NCBI RefSeq assembly: GCF_004118285.1 | Contig: NZ_SDHY01000003.1 | Span: 310,001 to 374,000 of the forward strand | DNA: 64,000 nucleotides | Direction: 5' to 3' | Origin: Aquirufa rosea | Lineage (GTDB): Bacteria; Bacteroidota; Bacteroidia; Cytophagales; Spirosomataceae | Shown: in pieces, positions 26,036 to 35,002 of the stretch | Layout: each line of letters begins with the position of its first letter | How positions within the stretch are numbered: position 1 is the first letter of the stretch | Notes under the pieces: generated by a model | What the model was told of the DNA's origin: nothing | Database searches by the model: none | Seen by the model: only the letters and a program-made list of their open reading frames with translations | Made by a program: the position numbers and the translations under genes

Positions 26036-26666
26036 CGTAAGATAAACCGTATTGTTTTAGTACATCTTCAGGAACACCTTTCCATTCATTCGGAGTATTT
26101 CCTTTGTAACCTAAATCATCAAGACCAATACGGGAGGTATAAAATCCTGTAGCCGTCAAATTTCTCATCAAGGTAAAAAATGTTACACCTTGTGAAAATT
26201 GAGGTTTTACCTTTTCGGGATAAGCAATATCTTCTACGATTTCAATGCGTTGTTTAGGAGTGATCTCTGTAAACAATTTATTGAAACGACGTTTTGATTC
26301 GCCATCTATCCATCTTAATCCTCCGCGCATCGGTGTTTTGAATTCAGGCTTATCTTTTACGATAAACTCAATGAATTTAGTGACACCAGCCTGGGAAGCA
26401 CTTCCCGATTTTCCATCCGCAGGAATGATTATATCCGATAAAATCGTGATGGTCTCCAATTCATGTTGATTCAAGAATTTTTCTGCCATTAATTTGGCAT
26501 CACGTTCTGCCTCATCCAAAGTTCTACCATTAGGTACTTTAATGGGAGCCACTTTTTTAGGATCTGGTGCTCCCTCTAGAGCTTCCATTGCCTTTACCTG
26601 AGGATTCAATGCAGCTAAGCCCAATGAACTTAAGCCGATATTTTTTAAATAATCTCTTCTTTTCAT
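26028..26666 (-). CDS. Gluconate 2-dehydrogenase subunit 3-like small subunit
   Basis: Protein of 212 residues with a twin-arginine-type leader (MKRRDYLKNIGLSSLGLAALNP), so it is likely exported folded together with its GMC partner. The body contains LNQHELETITILSDIIIPADGKSGSASQAGV, cut here to the motif ITILSDIIIPADGKSG, which is typical of the family. These small subunits help export and cofactor loading of periplasmic FAD dehydrogenases. The start shares one base with the stop of the GMC gene (TAATG). No cytochrome c subunit gene is adjacent. Confidence 0.88.
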   Translation of the reverse strand: MKRRDYLKNIGLSSLGLAALNPQVKAMEALEGAPDPKKVAPIKVPNGRTLDEAERDAKLMAEKFLNQHELETITILSDIIIPADGKSGSASQAGVTKFIEFIVKDKPEFKTPMRGGLRWIDGESKRRFNKLFTEITPKQRIEIVEDIAYPEKVKPQFSQGVTFFTLMRNLTATGFYTSRIGLDDLGYKGNTPNEWKGVPEDVLKQYGLSYDD

Positions 26667-28420
26667 TATAAGTTGGCTTTTTTACGTTGATCAATAATAT
26701 ATTCTGAAGTACGCATGGAAAGTGCTAGGATAGTCCAAGTAGCATTTTTGTCTCCTTGAGATACGAATGGCGCCGCATCTGCCAAGAATAAGTTTTTCAC
26801 ATCATGTGCTTGACAGTTGGAATTCACTACGGATGTACTAGGATTATTACCCATACGTGCCGTACCTACCTCATGGATGATACGTCCTGGGTCAGCTAAA
26901 CCATAATTAGTATCTGCACCAGGTTTTTTACCCATTGCTTTACCACCCATGGCATCAATAATTTGCTCAAAGGTATCTTGCATGTGCTTGGCTTGCTTGA
27001 TTTCGTAATCACTCCATTTATAATGGAAACGTAATACTGGAATACCGTATTTGTCGACCACGTTCGGGTCGATTTCGCAATAGTTATCTTCTCTAGGTAC
27101 AGGTTCACCACGTCCAGCAAAGCTAACGTATGCTCCATAGAAGCGACGATAATCTTCTTTTAAGGTAGCTCCATATCCACCCGCTGCCTTTTTCAAACCA
27201 TCACGAGTGAAGTTTTCACGGCCGTTTAGACCTTCAATTCCCCATCCAAAACCGTAGCTTGGCATACCCATACCACCACCGTACTCGATGTGGTAACCAC
27301 GAGGGAAATCTAATTTGCTGTTATCTCCCCACCAAGGTGAATAAATGTGTGAACCACCTACACCGTCTTCATTGTATGTCTTACGATCAAATAATGAAGG
27401 GATAATAGCGGAGCGAGAAGCTCCAGTAGAGTCATTGATATATTTACCTACGACACCGCTGGAGTTAGCTATTCCATTCGGGAAGCGAGAGCTCTTAGAA
27501 TTTAATAACAAACGAGCCGTTTCACCTGCTGAAGCAGCTAAAACTACAATTTTACCTCTAACGGTATATTCTTGCAAGGTACCAGTATGTACATAAGAAA
27601 CCCCAGTAGCTAATCCTGATATAGGATCAGTCGTTACTTCTCTTGCCATAGCAAAAGGTAACAAAGTTAAATTTCCTGTCGCAGCCGCTGGCTTCACTAA
27701 TACCGAAGAAGAAGAGAAGTCAGCATAGGCTTGACATGCTCTTGAACATTGCGCACAATAGAAACATTGCCCACGCTCATTGTTAATCGGTTTCGTTAAT
27801 ATGGATAAGCGTGAAGGGTAGGTAGGAATACCTAGTGTCTTGTTCGCTTTTTTAATCATTAATTCATGTAAACGCGCTTTTGGAGGAGGCAAGAAAATAC
27901 CATCAGGGTTATTTCTTAAACCTTCATTGGTTCCAAAAACACCAATCAAACGATCGACCTTATCATAATAAGGTTTCATGTCATCGTAACCAATTGGCCA
28001 ATCATCTCCCAGACCATCCAAACTTTTTCTTTTGAAGTCATCCGGTCCAAAACGCAAGGAAATACGTCCCCAGTGGTTGGTACGTCCACCCACCATACGA
28101 GATCTGAACCAATCAAATTTGGTTCCATCTTTACGGGTATACGGCTCTCCATCAATCTCCCAGCCACCATAAGCTGCATCAAAGTCGCCAAATGGACGGG
28201 TGGTATTGGCTCCACGACGAGGTGACTCGTATGGCCATTTTAATTGAGTGATATTTTTGGGATCAGCTGGGTCATAAGGTTGACCTGCTTCTAATAAACA
28301 GACTTTAGCTCCTGCTTTGGTTAACATATGGGCAGCCATACCACCACCAGCACCAGAGCCAACAATCACTACATCAAATACCTCTTGCTGGGACTTGATG
28401 TATATGGAAGAATTAATCAT
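26666..28420 (-). CDS. GMC family FAD-dependent oxidoreductase with Fe-S-type cysteine motif
   Basis: Protein of 584 residues. The dinucleotide-binding motif is VVIVGSGAGGGMAAHMLTKAG (about 17-37), then SRMVGGRTNHWGR, and the C-terminal GMC region HEVGTARMGNNPSTSVVNSN and LFLADAAPFVSQGDKNATW. A four-Cys set CFYCAQCSRAC (Cys219, 222, 225, 229) resembles the iron-sulfur segment of FAD glucose/gluconate dehydrogenase catalytic subunits. It has no signal peptide of its own and is probably co-exported with the Tat-type small subunit downstream. It would oxidise a sugar, sugar acid or alcohol in the periplasm; the exact substrate is unknown. Confidence 0.9.
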   Translation of the reverse strand: MINSSIYIKSQQEVFDVVIVGSGAGGGMAAHMLTKAGAKVCLLEAGQPYDPADPKNITQLKWPYESPRRGANTTRPFGDFDAAYGGWEIDGEPYTRKDGTKFDWFRSRMVGGRTNHWGRISLRFGPDDFKRKSLDGLGDDWPIGYDDMKPYYDKVDRLIGVFGTNEGLRNNPDGIFLPPPKARLHELMIKKANKTLGIPTYPSRLSILTKPINNERGQCFYCAQCSRACQAYADFSSSSVLVKPAAATGNLTLLPFAMAREVTTDPISGLATGVSYVHTGTLQEYTVRGKIVVLAASAGETARLLLNSKSSRFPNGIANSSGVVGKYINDSTGASRSAIIPSLFDRKTYNEDGVGGSHIYSPWWGDNSKLDFPRGYHIEYGGGMGMPSYGFGWGIEGLNGRENFTRDGLKKAAGGYGATLKEDYRRFYGAYVSFAGRGEPVPREDNYCEIDPNVVDKYGIPVLRFHYKWSDYEIKQAKHMQDTFEQIIDAMGGKAMGKKPGADTNYGLADPGRIIHEVGTARMGNNPSTSVVNSNCQAHDVKNLFLADAAPFVSQGDKNATWTILALSMRTSEYIIDQRKKANL

Positions 28421-28640
28421 AGTTATGGGTTTCGAAATTATTTGGCAAAATAGGCAAATAATTTTTCAATTTCTAATTTTATTTTCTTGGAAATAGCGGT
28501 TCAAGGACTTTAAGCATGATTTTTGAAAAATTAGGTCGGAATGCTGAATAGTTTTTGAGTACTTTATTTTTGAAATGAAGTAGCTTGTTTACATTTTCGG
28601 GCAAAATGCCTATTTTTACAATCTTCATTTCCATTCAGAT

Positions 28641-31277
28641 TTGGCCAGAAAAGCAGCAGACGGACAAGAACCTTTGAAAAAAGGTGAGACTCCACTTTCC
28701 CGACAATTCAATCAAATAAAAGCCAAATATCCTGGTGCAATTTTGCTATTTCGGGTAGGGGATTTTTATGAAACTTTTGGGGAAGATGCTGTGAAAGCAT
28801 CCAAAATCTTGGGTATAGTGTTGACTCGTAGAAATAATGGAAATGCTGATGATCATTTAGCGGGTTTTCCGCATCATTCCTTAGATGTTTATTTGCCTAA
28901 ACTAGTACGGGCGGGACAACGAGTAGCCATTTGTGACCAATTAGAAAACCCCGCTGAAGCTAAAGGCATTGTTAAGAGAGGTGTAACCGAATTGGTGACA
29001 CCTGGAGTTTCCTTTAATGATCAAGTATTAGACAATAAACAGAATAATTATCTAGCATCCATTGTCTTTCCTGACCACCATCAAAACCTCTATGGTTTGG
29101 CCTTATTGGATATTTCCACGGGTGAATACATGTGTTCTCAGGGGCCTTTGGCTTATATTCAAAAATTGATTCAAAGCTTTTTACCTTCTGAAATTTTATA
29201 TCCTAAAAAGTTTCGTAATCAATTTGTCGAGTCTTTTGGAGATCAATTTCATTCCTTTAGTTTGGAAGAATGGATTTTTACTCATGATTTCACCTATCCT
29301 TTGTTGACCCAGCATTTTAATACCCAAAATCTCAAGGGTTTTGGTATCGAAGAAATGCCCTTGGGAATCATTGCAGCTGGAGTGATTCTACATTATCTCG
29401 CTGAAACAGAACATAAGCAAGTAGCGCATATTTCATCCATTCAGCGGATTGATGAGGAGAAATATGTGTGGTTGGACCGCTTTACCATTCGAAATTTAGA
29501 ATTAATCCATCCATCACAAGAGGGAGGAGTTCCACTCATTAAATTGTTAGATCAAACCTTGACGGCCATGGGTGGGCGTTTGTTACGCAAATGGATGGTA
29601 CTTCCTTTGAAACAATTGGAGGAAATTAAGGAGCGCCAAGCTGGAGTGGCAGAATTGGTTCAGCAGCCAGACTTGTTAGAATTATTGGTGACTTATTTGA
29701 GGCCAATCGGCGATTTAGAGCGTTTAATCTCCAAAGTGGCAGCTAGTCGGATTAATCCAAGAGAATTGGTTCAATTGAAGAAAGCTTTGCAACAAATTCC
29801 ACTGATTAAAGAGCTATTGAGTAAGCAGGTTTATCTGTCTAAATGGGCAGATAGATTAGATGCTTGCCAGTATTTGGTGGAGAAAATAGAAATGGCGCTA
29901 AGAGAAGATGCTCCTATGTTGGCACATCAAGGTGGGATCGTCAAGTCGGGGTATTTAGAGGAATTGGATGAATTGCATCAATTGTCTTCAAACGGAAAAG
30001 AGTACTTACAAGATTTGCAAAGAAGGGAAGTAGAACGAACCGGTATAACGTCCTTAAAAGTTGCCTATAACAAGGTTTTTGGCTATTATTTAGAGGTAAC
30101 TAATGCCCACAAAGATCGGGTACCTGCGGAGTGGATTAGGAAACAAACGCTCGTAAATGCGGAAAGATATATTACGGATGAACTGAAGATTTATGAGGAG
30201 AAAATTCTCAGTGCGGAGGATAGAATTGCGCAGATTGAATATGATATTTTTCAGGAATTAATTCGTGAAGCGTTGAAATATTTGGAGCAGATTCAATGGA
30301 ATGCGCTGGGTATAGCCACTTTAGATGTGCTTCAAAGTTTTGCTTCCATAGCAAAAAAACAAGGTTATGTGCAGCCTGAAATAGTGGATGAAGATGCCAT
30401 TGACATTAAGGAGGGCCGTCATCCTGTCATTGAGCAGCAGTTGCCCTCAGGGGAATTATATGTTCCCAATGATGTGTATCTGGATAATGAAACCCAACAA
30501 ATCATTATGATCACTGGTCCTAATATGGCGGGGAAATCTGCTTTGTTACGTCAAACGGCATTAATTGTACTAATGGCTCAAATGGGTTCATTTGTTCCTG
30601 CAAAATCGGCGCGAATTGGTCTGGTAGACAAAGTATTTACGCGGGTTGGAGCCTCAGATAATTTATCAAAAGGAGAATCTACCTTCATGGTAGAGATGAC
30701 TGAAACTGCCGCCATTTTAAATAATTTATCTAATCGATCGCTGGTGTTGTTGGATGAAATAGGACGTGGAACTTCCACCTATGATGGAGTTTCCATGGCC
30801 TGGGCCATAGCTGAGCATTTACATAATCATCCCAAAAGCAAAGCCAAGACACTATTTGCTACCCATTACCATGAATTGAATCAATTGGCAGATGATTTTC
30901 CTCGAATCAAAAATTTTCATGTTTCGGTGAAAGAAATGGGGAATAAAATCATCTTTTTGAGAAAGTTATTGCCTGGTGGTTCGGCACATAGTTTTGGTAT
31001 TCATGTGGCTCAAATGGCTGGTATGCCTACTGCTTTGGTATTGCGGGCACATGAAATTTTAAGGCATTTAGAGAAGGATCATATCAAAGAAGATCAAGAG
31101 GAAAAATTGAAGCAAATGCCTAAGGCTAATTATCAATTGAGTCTTTTTGGAGCTGAAATTCCTGCGAGTTTGCAAGAGGTAAATGATCAGTTAGAGAAAC
31201 TTGATGTCAACGCGCTTTCGCCTATTGAGGCCTTGTTGAAATTGAATGAGCTGAAACAACTTTATCAGTCTAAGTGA
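28641..31277 (+). CDS. mutS: DNA mismatch repair protein MutS
   Basis: Mismatch-recognition ATPase of 878 residues. The mismatch motif is LLFRVGDFYETFGEDA (Phe-x-Glu wedge, about residues 35-50). The ATPase core contains TGPNMAGKSALLRQ (Walker A), ESTFMVEM, LVLLDEIGRGTSTYDG (Walker B) and TLFATHYHEL. The only in-frame start before the conserved N-terminus is a TTG at 28641, giving MARKAADGQEPLKKGETPLSRQ; there is no ATG for it. It is divergent from the GMC operon with a 220-base spacer and ends convergent with nadK. Confidence 0.97.
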   Translation: MARKAADGQEPLKKGETPLSRQFNQIKAKYPGAILLFRVGDFYETFGEDAVKASKILGIVLTRRNNGNADDHLAGFPHHSLDVYLPKLVRAGQRVAICDQLENPAEAKGIVKRGVTELVTPGVSFNDQVLDNKQNNYLASIVFPDHHQNLYGLALLDISTGEYMCSQGPLAYIQKLIQSFLPSEILYPKKFRNQFVESFGDQFHSFSLEEWIFTHDFTYPLLTQHFNTQNLKGFGIEEMPLGIIAAGVILHYLAETEHKQVAHISSIQRIDEEKYVWLDRFTIRNLELIHPSQEGGVPLIKLLDQTLTAMGGRLLRKWMVLPLKQLEEIKERQAGVAELVQQPDLLELLVTYLRPIGDLERLISKVAASRINPRELVQLKKALQQIPLIKELLSKQVYLSKWADRLDACQYLVEKIEMALREDAPMLAHQGGIVKSGYLEELDELHQLSSNGKEYLQDLQRREVERTGITSLKVAYNKVFGYYLEVTNAHKDRVPAEWIRKQTLVNAERYITDELKIYEEKILSAEDRIAQIEYDIFQELIREALKYLEQIQWNALGIATLDVLQSFASIAKKQGYVQPEIVDEDAIDIKEGRHPVIEQQLPSGELYVPNDVYLDNETQQIIMITGPNMAGKSALLRQTALIVLMAQMGSFVPAKSARIGLVDKVFTRVGASDNLSKGESTFMVEMTETAAILNNLSNRSLVLLDEIGRGTSTYDGVSMAWAIAEHLHNHPKSKAKTLFATHYHELNQLADDFPRIKNFHVSVKEMGNKIIFLRKLLPGGSAHSFGIHVAQMAGMPTALVLRAHEILRHLEKDHIKEDQEEKLKQMPKANYQLSLFGAEIPASLQEVNDQLEKLDVNALSPIEALLKLNELKQLYQSK

Positions 31278-31298
31278 TTGATTATCAGAAATTAAAAT

Positions 31299-31321
31299 CA
31301 ATTTTGTATTCGGCAAAATTG
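31299..31321. terminator. Weak hairpin between mutS and nadK
   Basis: CAATTTTG (31299-31306) and CAAAATTG (31314-31321) form an 8-bp AT-rich stem with a 7-base loop between the two convergent genes. There is no strong T-run, so terminator activity is uncertain. Confidence 0.35.
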
Positions 31322-31325
31322 TTGA

Positions 31326-32207
31326 TTAATTTCTTACATCTAGCCCCCAGTTCAATTTGTTTCTTAGGGTTTGAAGAAAGTCGTCACCTGGAATTTTAAT
31401 TAATTTGGCGGGGAAGACAGCTTTTTGAACTTCTATGCTGAATTGACTGTCCAATACTTTGGAGCGGGAATCAATGGAAATCAAGAAATTTTGACTTCTA
31501 CTACTCACTTCAAATCGTAATTGAGAATCGCTGGAAACTACCAGTGGACGCACATTTAAGTTATGTGGACTCATTGGAGCAATGATGAATATATCGGAGC
31601 CAGGCATGACTAATGGACCTCCGACAGATAGAGAATAGCCGGTAGAGCCTGTAGCTGTAGAAACGATCAATCCATCTGCCCAATAAGAATTCAGGTAATT
31701 TCCATCGACATAGGCCTTGATGACAATCATGGAGGAAGTATCTGTTTTCATGATACCCACTTCATTGAGTCCAAAGGATTGATTGGCGAATAAATCGACT
31801 TCTGATTTGACAGACACCAAACTACGTTCCTCTACCCTGAAATTCCCTTGAATTAGGAAATCCAAGGCTTGGGAAACTTCTTGCGGCGAAATAGTAGCCA
31901 AGAATCCTAACCTTCCCGTATTAATACCCAGAATAGGAATCATTTTATCTCCTATGTGGGTCAATGTTTCTAGTAAGGTACCATCACCCCCTATGCTCCA
32001 GGCCATGTCAACTCCTTGTGGTCCCATTAAGGAAGAGTAAGCAGGAATATGGTCTACCTCAAAATCGTGTGATAATAAGTGAGTTTTAAAACTATCTGAA
32101 AGAGTGATGTCACAGTTCTTAGAAAGAATATTGCTCCATAGTTGTTCCATCAGGCTTTTAGTGTCACCTGTAAATGGTTTTCCATGAATGGCAATTTTTA
32201 AACTCAC
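31326..32207 (-). CDS. nadK: NAD kinase
   Basis: ATP-NAD kinase of 293 residues. The GGDGT motif is at WSIGGDGTLLETLTHIGD, the NTGRLGFLA substrate segment follows, then the NEVGIMKTDTSSMI region and DGLIVSTATGSTGYSLSVGGP, all conserved in bacterial NAD kinases. It is the last gene of a probable three-gene operon (alpha/beta hydrolase, CBS protein, nadK) with gaps of 2 bases. Confidence 0.97.
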   Translation of the reverse strand: MSLKIAIHGKPFTGDTKSLMEQLWSNILSKNCDITLSDSFKTHLLSHDFEVDHIPAYSSLMGPQGVDMAWSIGGDGTLLETLTHIGDKMIPILGINTGRLGFLATISPQEVSQALDFLIQGNFRVEERSLVSVKSEVDLFANQSFGLNEVGIMKTDTSSMIVIKAYVDGNYLNSYWADGLIVSTATGSTGYSLSVGGPLVMPGSDIFIIAPMSPHNLNVRPLVVSSDSQLRFEVSSRSQNFLISIDSRSKVLDSQFSIEVQKAVFPAKLIKIPGDDFLQTLRNKLNWGLDVRN

Positions 32208-32209
32208 AA

Positions 32210-32878
32210 TTAAGGATTTAAGTATTTTAATAGTAAATCAAATCGGAGTTTGTCTACATCCTCGTTCGGCCCAAAAGCAAATGCTTTTTCGATGGCAATG
32301 TCATGTCTTTCTAAACTTTTAACCAAACGAGCAAACTGATCAGTTTGAACTTGAATGATCCATTCTGGTAAGGCTTGTGGATTCTTTTCAGAGCGGTGTA
32401 AGCAGCTACGGACCATTAGGCCTTTATGCTCTTCTACTAAACGTAAAACAACGCTCATGGAATCTCGTTGTGCATGAAAAGACATGCGAATGATTCCTCC
32501 GTTTTTGGCTTCTAGACCCGAATGAATGAACATTTGAGCTAAAACGTCTTGATGTAAATACCCCATCCATCTACCTTCTTCATTGATGACAGGTAATAAA
32601 TTAAAACCGGTACTTTCAAACAGAGGAAGGCTGGCCAAGATGTCTTCTTCCAATTCTAATTTATCGCCATTGAAAGAGGGTTGAATATCTTTTAATTTGG
32701 CGGAAGATGAGATAGATTTTTCTATTTCTGTGGCAGAGATGGAACCTATCCATTTTTTATTGTCCACAACGCTTAGTGCTGTTACCTTATTAGCTTGAAT
32801 AAGTTTCAGCGCTTTTTGTAGGCTATCTTGCAAAGTAAGTGTGGGATAGTCGACAGATAAATAAGATAGGGCTAACAT
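32210..32878 (-). CDS. CBS domain-pair protein
   Basis: Cytosolic protein of 222 residues from the ATG at 32878. Two CBS motifs occupy about residues 1-125 (TLQDSLQKALKLIQANKVTALSVVD, cut here to the key helix; and FESTGFNLLPVINEEGRWMGYL). An ACT-like C-terminal region follows (GGIIRMSFHAQRDSMSVVLRLVEE). CBS pairs usually bind adenosyl nucleotides, which suits its position directly before nadK. The upstream ATG at 32905 would overlap the hydrolase gene by 25 bases; the chosen start leaves a 2-base gap and begins with the conserved MLALSYLSVDYP. Confidence 0.82.
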   Translation of the reverse strand: MLALSYLSVDYPTLTLQDSLQKALKLIQANKVTALSVVDNKKWIGSISATEIEKSISSSAKLKDIQPSFNGDKLELEEDILASLPLFESTGFNLLPVINEEGRWMGYLHQDVLAQMFIHSGLEAKNGGIIRMSFHAQRDSMSVVLRLVEEHKGLMVRSCLHRSEKNPQALPEWIIQVQTDQFARLVKSLERHDIAIEKAFAFGPNEDVDKLRFDLLLKYLNP

Positions 32879-32880
32879 GG

Positions 32881-33642
32881 CTAAACTTTCGTTTTTTGTA
32901 GCCATTTATCAAGAATGGCATTGAATTCATTAGGTCTTTCCATCATGGGTGCATGGCAGCATTTATCAATAAATTGTAATTCTGAACCGCGAATTAATTG
33001 ATTGAATTCATGTCCTACATGCGGAGGAGTGATGGTATCATTTAAACCCCATATAAGTAAAGTAGGGGTGTTAATATGGACAATATCTTTGGCCATATTA
33101 TTCCTTTGAGCTGATTTAGCGATGGCGATAATTCGCATCACTTTGGGTATGCTGTTGGTTATTTCAAAGACCTCATCCACTAGCTCTTTACTAGCTGTTT
33201 TTGGGTCATAAAATGTATACTCAACACGCTCTTTGATGTATTCATAATTTCCACGTTTAGGGTAAGAGCCACCCATGGAATTTTCAAATAAACCTGAAGA
33301 ACCGGTTAGTATGAGTCTTTGTACCTTTTCTGGATGTCTTAAGGTATAAATAAGTGCTACATGTCCTCCTAAGGAATTACCAATTAGGCTGAATTTATCC
33401 AATTGTTTAAAGGCGACAAAGTCTTCTACAAAAACCGTTAAACCCTCACAACCTGCCTCTTTGATAGGCATATCATGTATAGGCATTAATGGTATAATGA
33501 TTCGATAATTTGATTTGAAGTGGGAAATTACTCCTTCCCAATTGCTCAGAGCTCCGAAAAGTCCATGAAGCATCAATAATATTTCCCCTTTACCCTCATC
33601 GATATAGTGATAACCGTTTTCCTCCTTAATTTTGTAATTCAT
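32881..33642 (-). CDS. Alpha/beta fold hydrolase
   Basis: Protein of 253 residues with the alpha/beta hydrolase pattern: LMLHGLFGALSNWEGV (oxyanion region), the nucleophile elbow LIGNSLGGHVAL, the acid in TLLIWGLNDTITPP and the histidine in IDKCCHAPMMERP. There is no signal peptide, so it is cytoplasmic. The substrate is unknown. It begins an operon with the CBS protein and nadK. An annotation beyond hydrolase (for example esterase or 2-hydroxy-dienoate hydrolase) would be guesswork. Confidence 0.88.
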   Translation of the reverse strand: MNYKIKEENGYHYIDEGKGEILLMLHGLFGALSNWEGVISHFKSNYRIIIPLMPIHDMPIKEAGCEGLTVFVEDFVAFKQLDKFSLIGNSLGGHVALIYTLRHPEKVQRLILTGSSGLFENSMGGSYPKRGNYEYIKERVEYTFYDPKTASKELVDEVFEITNSIPKVMRIIAIAKSAQRNNMAKDIVHINTPTLLIWGLNDTITPPHVGHEFNQLIRGSELQFIDKCCHAPMMERPNEFNAILDKWLQKTKV

Positions 33643-33728
33643 TCCAGGGAATCATTTAATGTGCAAAGTAATAAAAAAGACTTTAAACTTTTGTAAGTTG
33701 AAAGAGTTTGTTTAAATATAAATTTAAC

Positions 33729-34937
33729 ATGAAACCAATCGTCATTATTGGAGCTGGTATTGCGGGCTTACAGGCGGCCAATGTGCTGTATGAGGCCAAC
33801 ATTCCATTTATTCTTATTGAAAAACAAGCTCAGGTAGGAGGTAGAGTACAAAGTGAACATTTTCAAGGCTTTATACTTGATCATGGCTTTCAAGTCTTAC
33901 AAACTTCATACCCTGAAGTGCAGCGTAGTTTGCGTTTGAAGGATTTGGATTTATCTTATTTTGATGCAGGAGCCTACCTCTGGTTGGATCATACTTGGAC
34001 CAGTTTTTACAGTCCTTGGCAGCATACATTTGCCTTATTTCAAGCATTTGAAAAGGGAATTATTCACTTTTCAGATTTGTTTAAATTGGCAAAACTTTGG
34101 TTGAGAATTCAATGGGATGCCACTCCAGAAACCAATCTGCAGCTTAGCTCGTGGGAATACATTAAATCCTTGAATTTTTCGAACAACTTTCGCGAGTCAT
34201 TTTTGAAGCCCTTTTTTCAAGGCATATTTTTAGATAATCAACTGTCGCAGCCGGCTTCTTTGTTTTTGTTTTATCTGAAACAGTTTTTGGAAGGAAAGGC
34301 CGCAATTCCTAAGGCAGGAATGGGGGCTATTTCCCAACAATTACTAGATGTTTTACCTCCAAGTTGTGTCAGATTAGGGGTAGAAGTCAAGAGTTTAGAA
34401 AATGGGAAGGTGGAGTTAAGCAATGGAGAGGTTCTGGATTACCATAAAGTTATTTTGGCAGCTAATCCAACCGCGGCAGCTACTTTATTGGATATTCCGT
34501 TGGCCAAGGGAGCGATCTTGCAAAGTAAAACATTTTATTTCTCTGCAGATAAATTTGAGAATGAAGGAAAACTCTTGCATTTGATTCCTCAAAACGAAGA
34601 ATCTGAAATTTTACATTTTACCTGTTTAAGTAAGATAAATCCCCATTGTGCTCCCCAGGGAAAAGTATTGATGTCGGTTACTACCTTAAAAGTTGATATT
34701 TCCGAGGGTGAAGTTTTGCGAGAGATGGAAAAATACCTGTGCCAGGGTAAATTAAATTGGAAATTTTTGAAAGCATTTAGCATTCCCGAATCTTTGCCTA
34801 AACAAGGTTTTTGGAAGCATATTAAACAGAAAGCTCATAAAAAGGGAATTATCTTGACAGGAGATTATACCCAATATCCTTCTTTGCAGGCCGCATTTGC
34901 CTCCGGACGTTTGGCCGCTGAATCTGCGATTAGCTGA
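33729..34937 (+). CDS. FAD-dependent amine oxidase/desaturase-like protein
   Basis: Protein of 402 residues. The N-terminal FAD motif is IVIIGAGIAGLQAANVLYEANI, followed by KQAQVGGRVQSEHFQGFILDHG (both cut by a residue or two), the pattern of flavin amine oxidases, protoporphyrinogen oxidases and phytoene desaturases. The C-terminal FAD segment is ILTGDYTQYPSLQAAFASGRLAAE. Substrate unknown. Start chosen at 33729 (MKPIVIIGAG), since the seven upstream residues of the longer frame precede the Rossmann motif without family support. It stands alone, 65 bases before the haloperoxidase gene. Confidence 0.85.
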   Translation: MKPIVIIGAGIAGLQAANVLYEANIPFILIEKQAQVGGRVQSEHFQGFILDHGFQVLQTSYPEVQRSLRLKDLDLSYFDAGAYLWLDHTWTSFYSPWQHTFALFQAFEKGIIHFSDLFKLAKLWLRIQWDATPETNLQLSSWEYIKSLNFSNNFRESFLKPFFQGIFLDNQLSQPASLFLFYLKQFLEGKAAIPKAGMGAISQQLLDVLPPSCVRLGVEVKSLENGKVELSNGEVLDYHKVILAANPTAAATLLDIPLAKGAILQSKTFYFSADKFENEGKLLHLIPQNEESEILHFTCLSKINPHCAPQGKVLMSVTTLKVDISEGEVLREMEKYLCQGKLNWKFLKAFSIPESLPKQGFWKHIKQKAHKKGIILTGDYTQYPSLQAAFASGRLAAESAIS

Positions 34938-34960
34938 TTTTTGTCAATATTTATTTTAGC

Positions 34961-34977
34961 ATACCAAGTATTGGTAT
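34961..34977 (+). promoter_or_regulatory. 17-bp palindrome overlapping the haloperoxidase promoter
   Basis: ATACCAA (34961-34967) and TTGGTAT (34971-34977) are a perfect 7-bp inverted repeat around GTA. The right arm runs into the candidate -7 element TATATTTG. The spacing and symmetry are those of an operator for a dimeric regulator; no regulator gene is adjacent. Confidence 0.45.
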
Positions 34978-34982
34978 ATTTG
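34975..34982 (+). promoter_or_regulatory. Candidate -7 element for the haloperoxidase gene
   Basis: TATATTTG matches the Bacteroidota TAnnTTTG consensus and lies 20 bases before the ATG at 35003. No good -33 TTG is present at the usual spacing. Confidence 0.45.
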
Positions 34983-35002
34983 TCTTACGAAAATTAAGCC
35001 CA

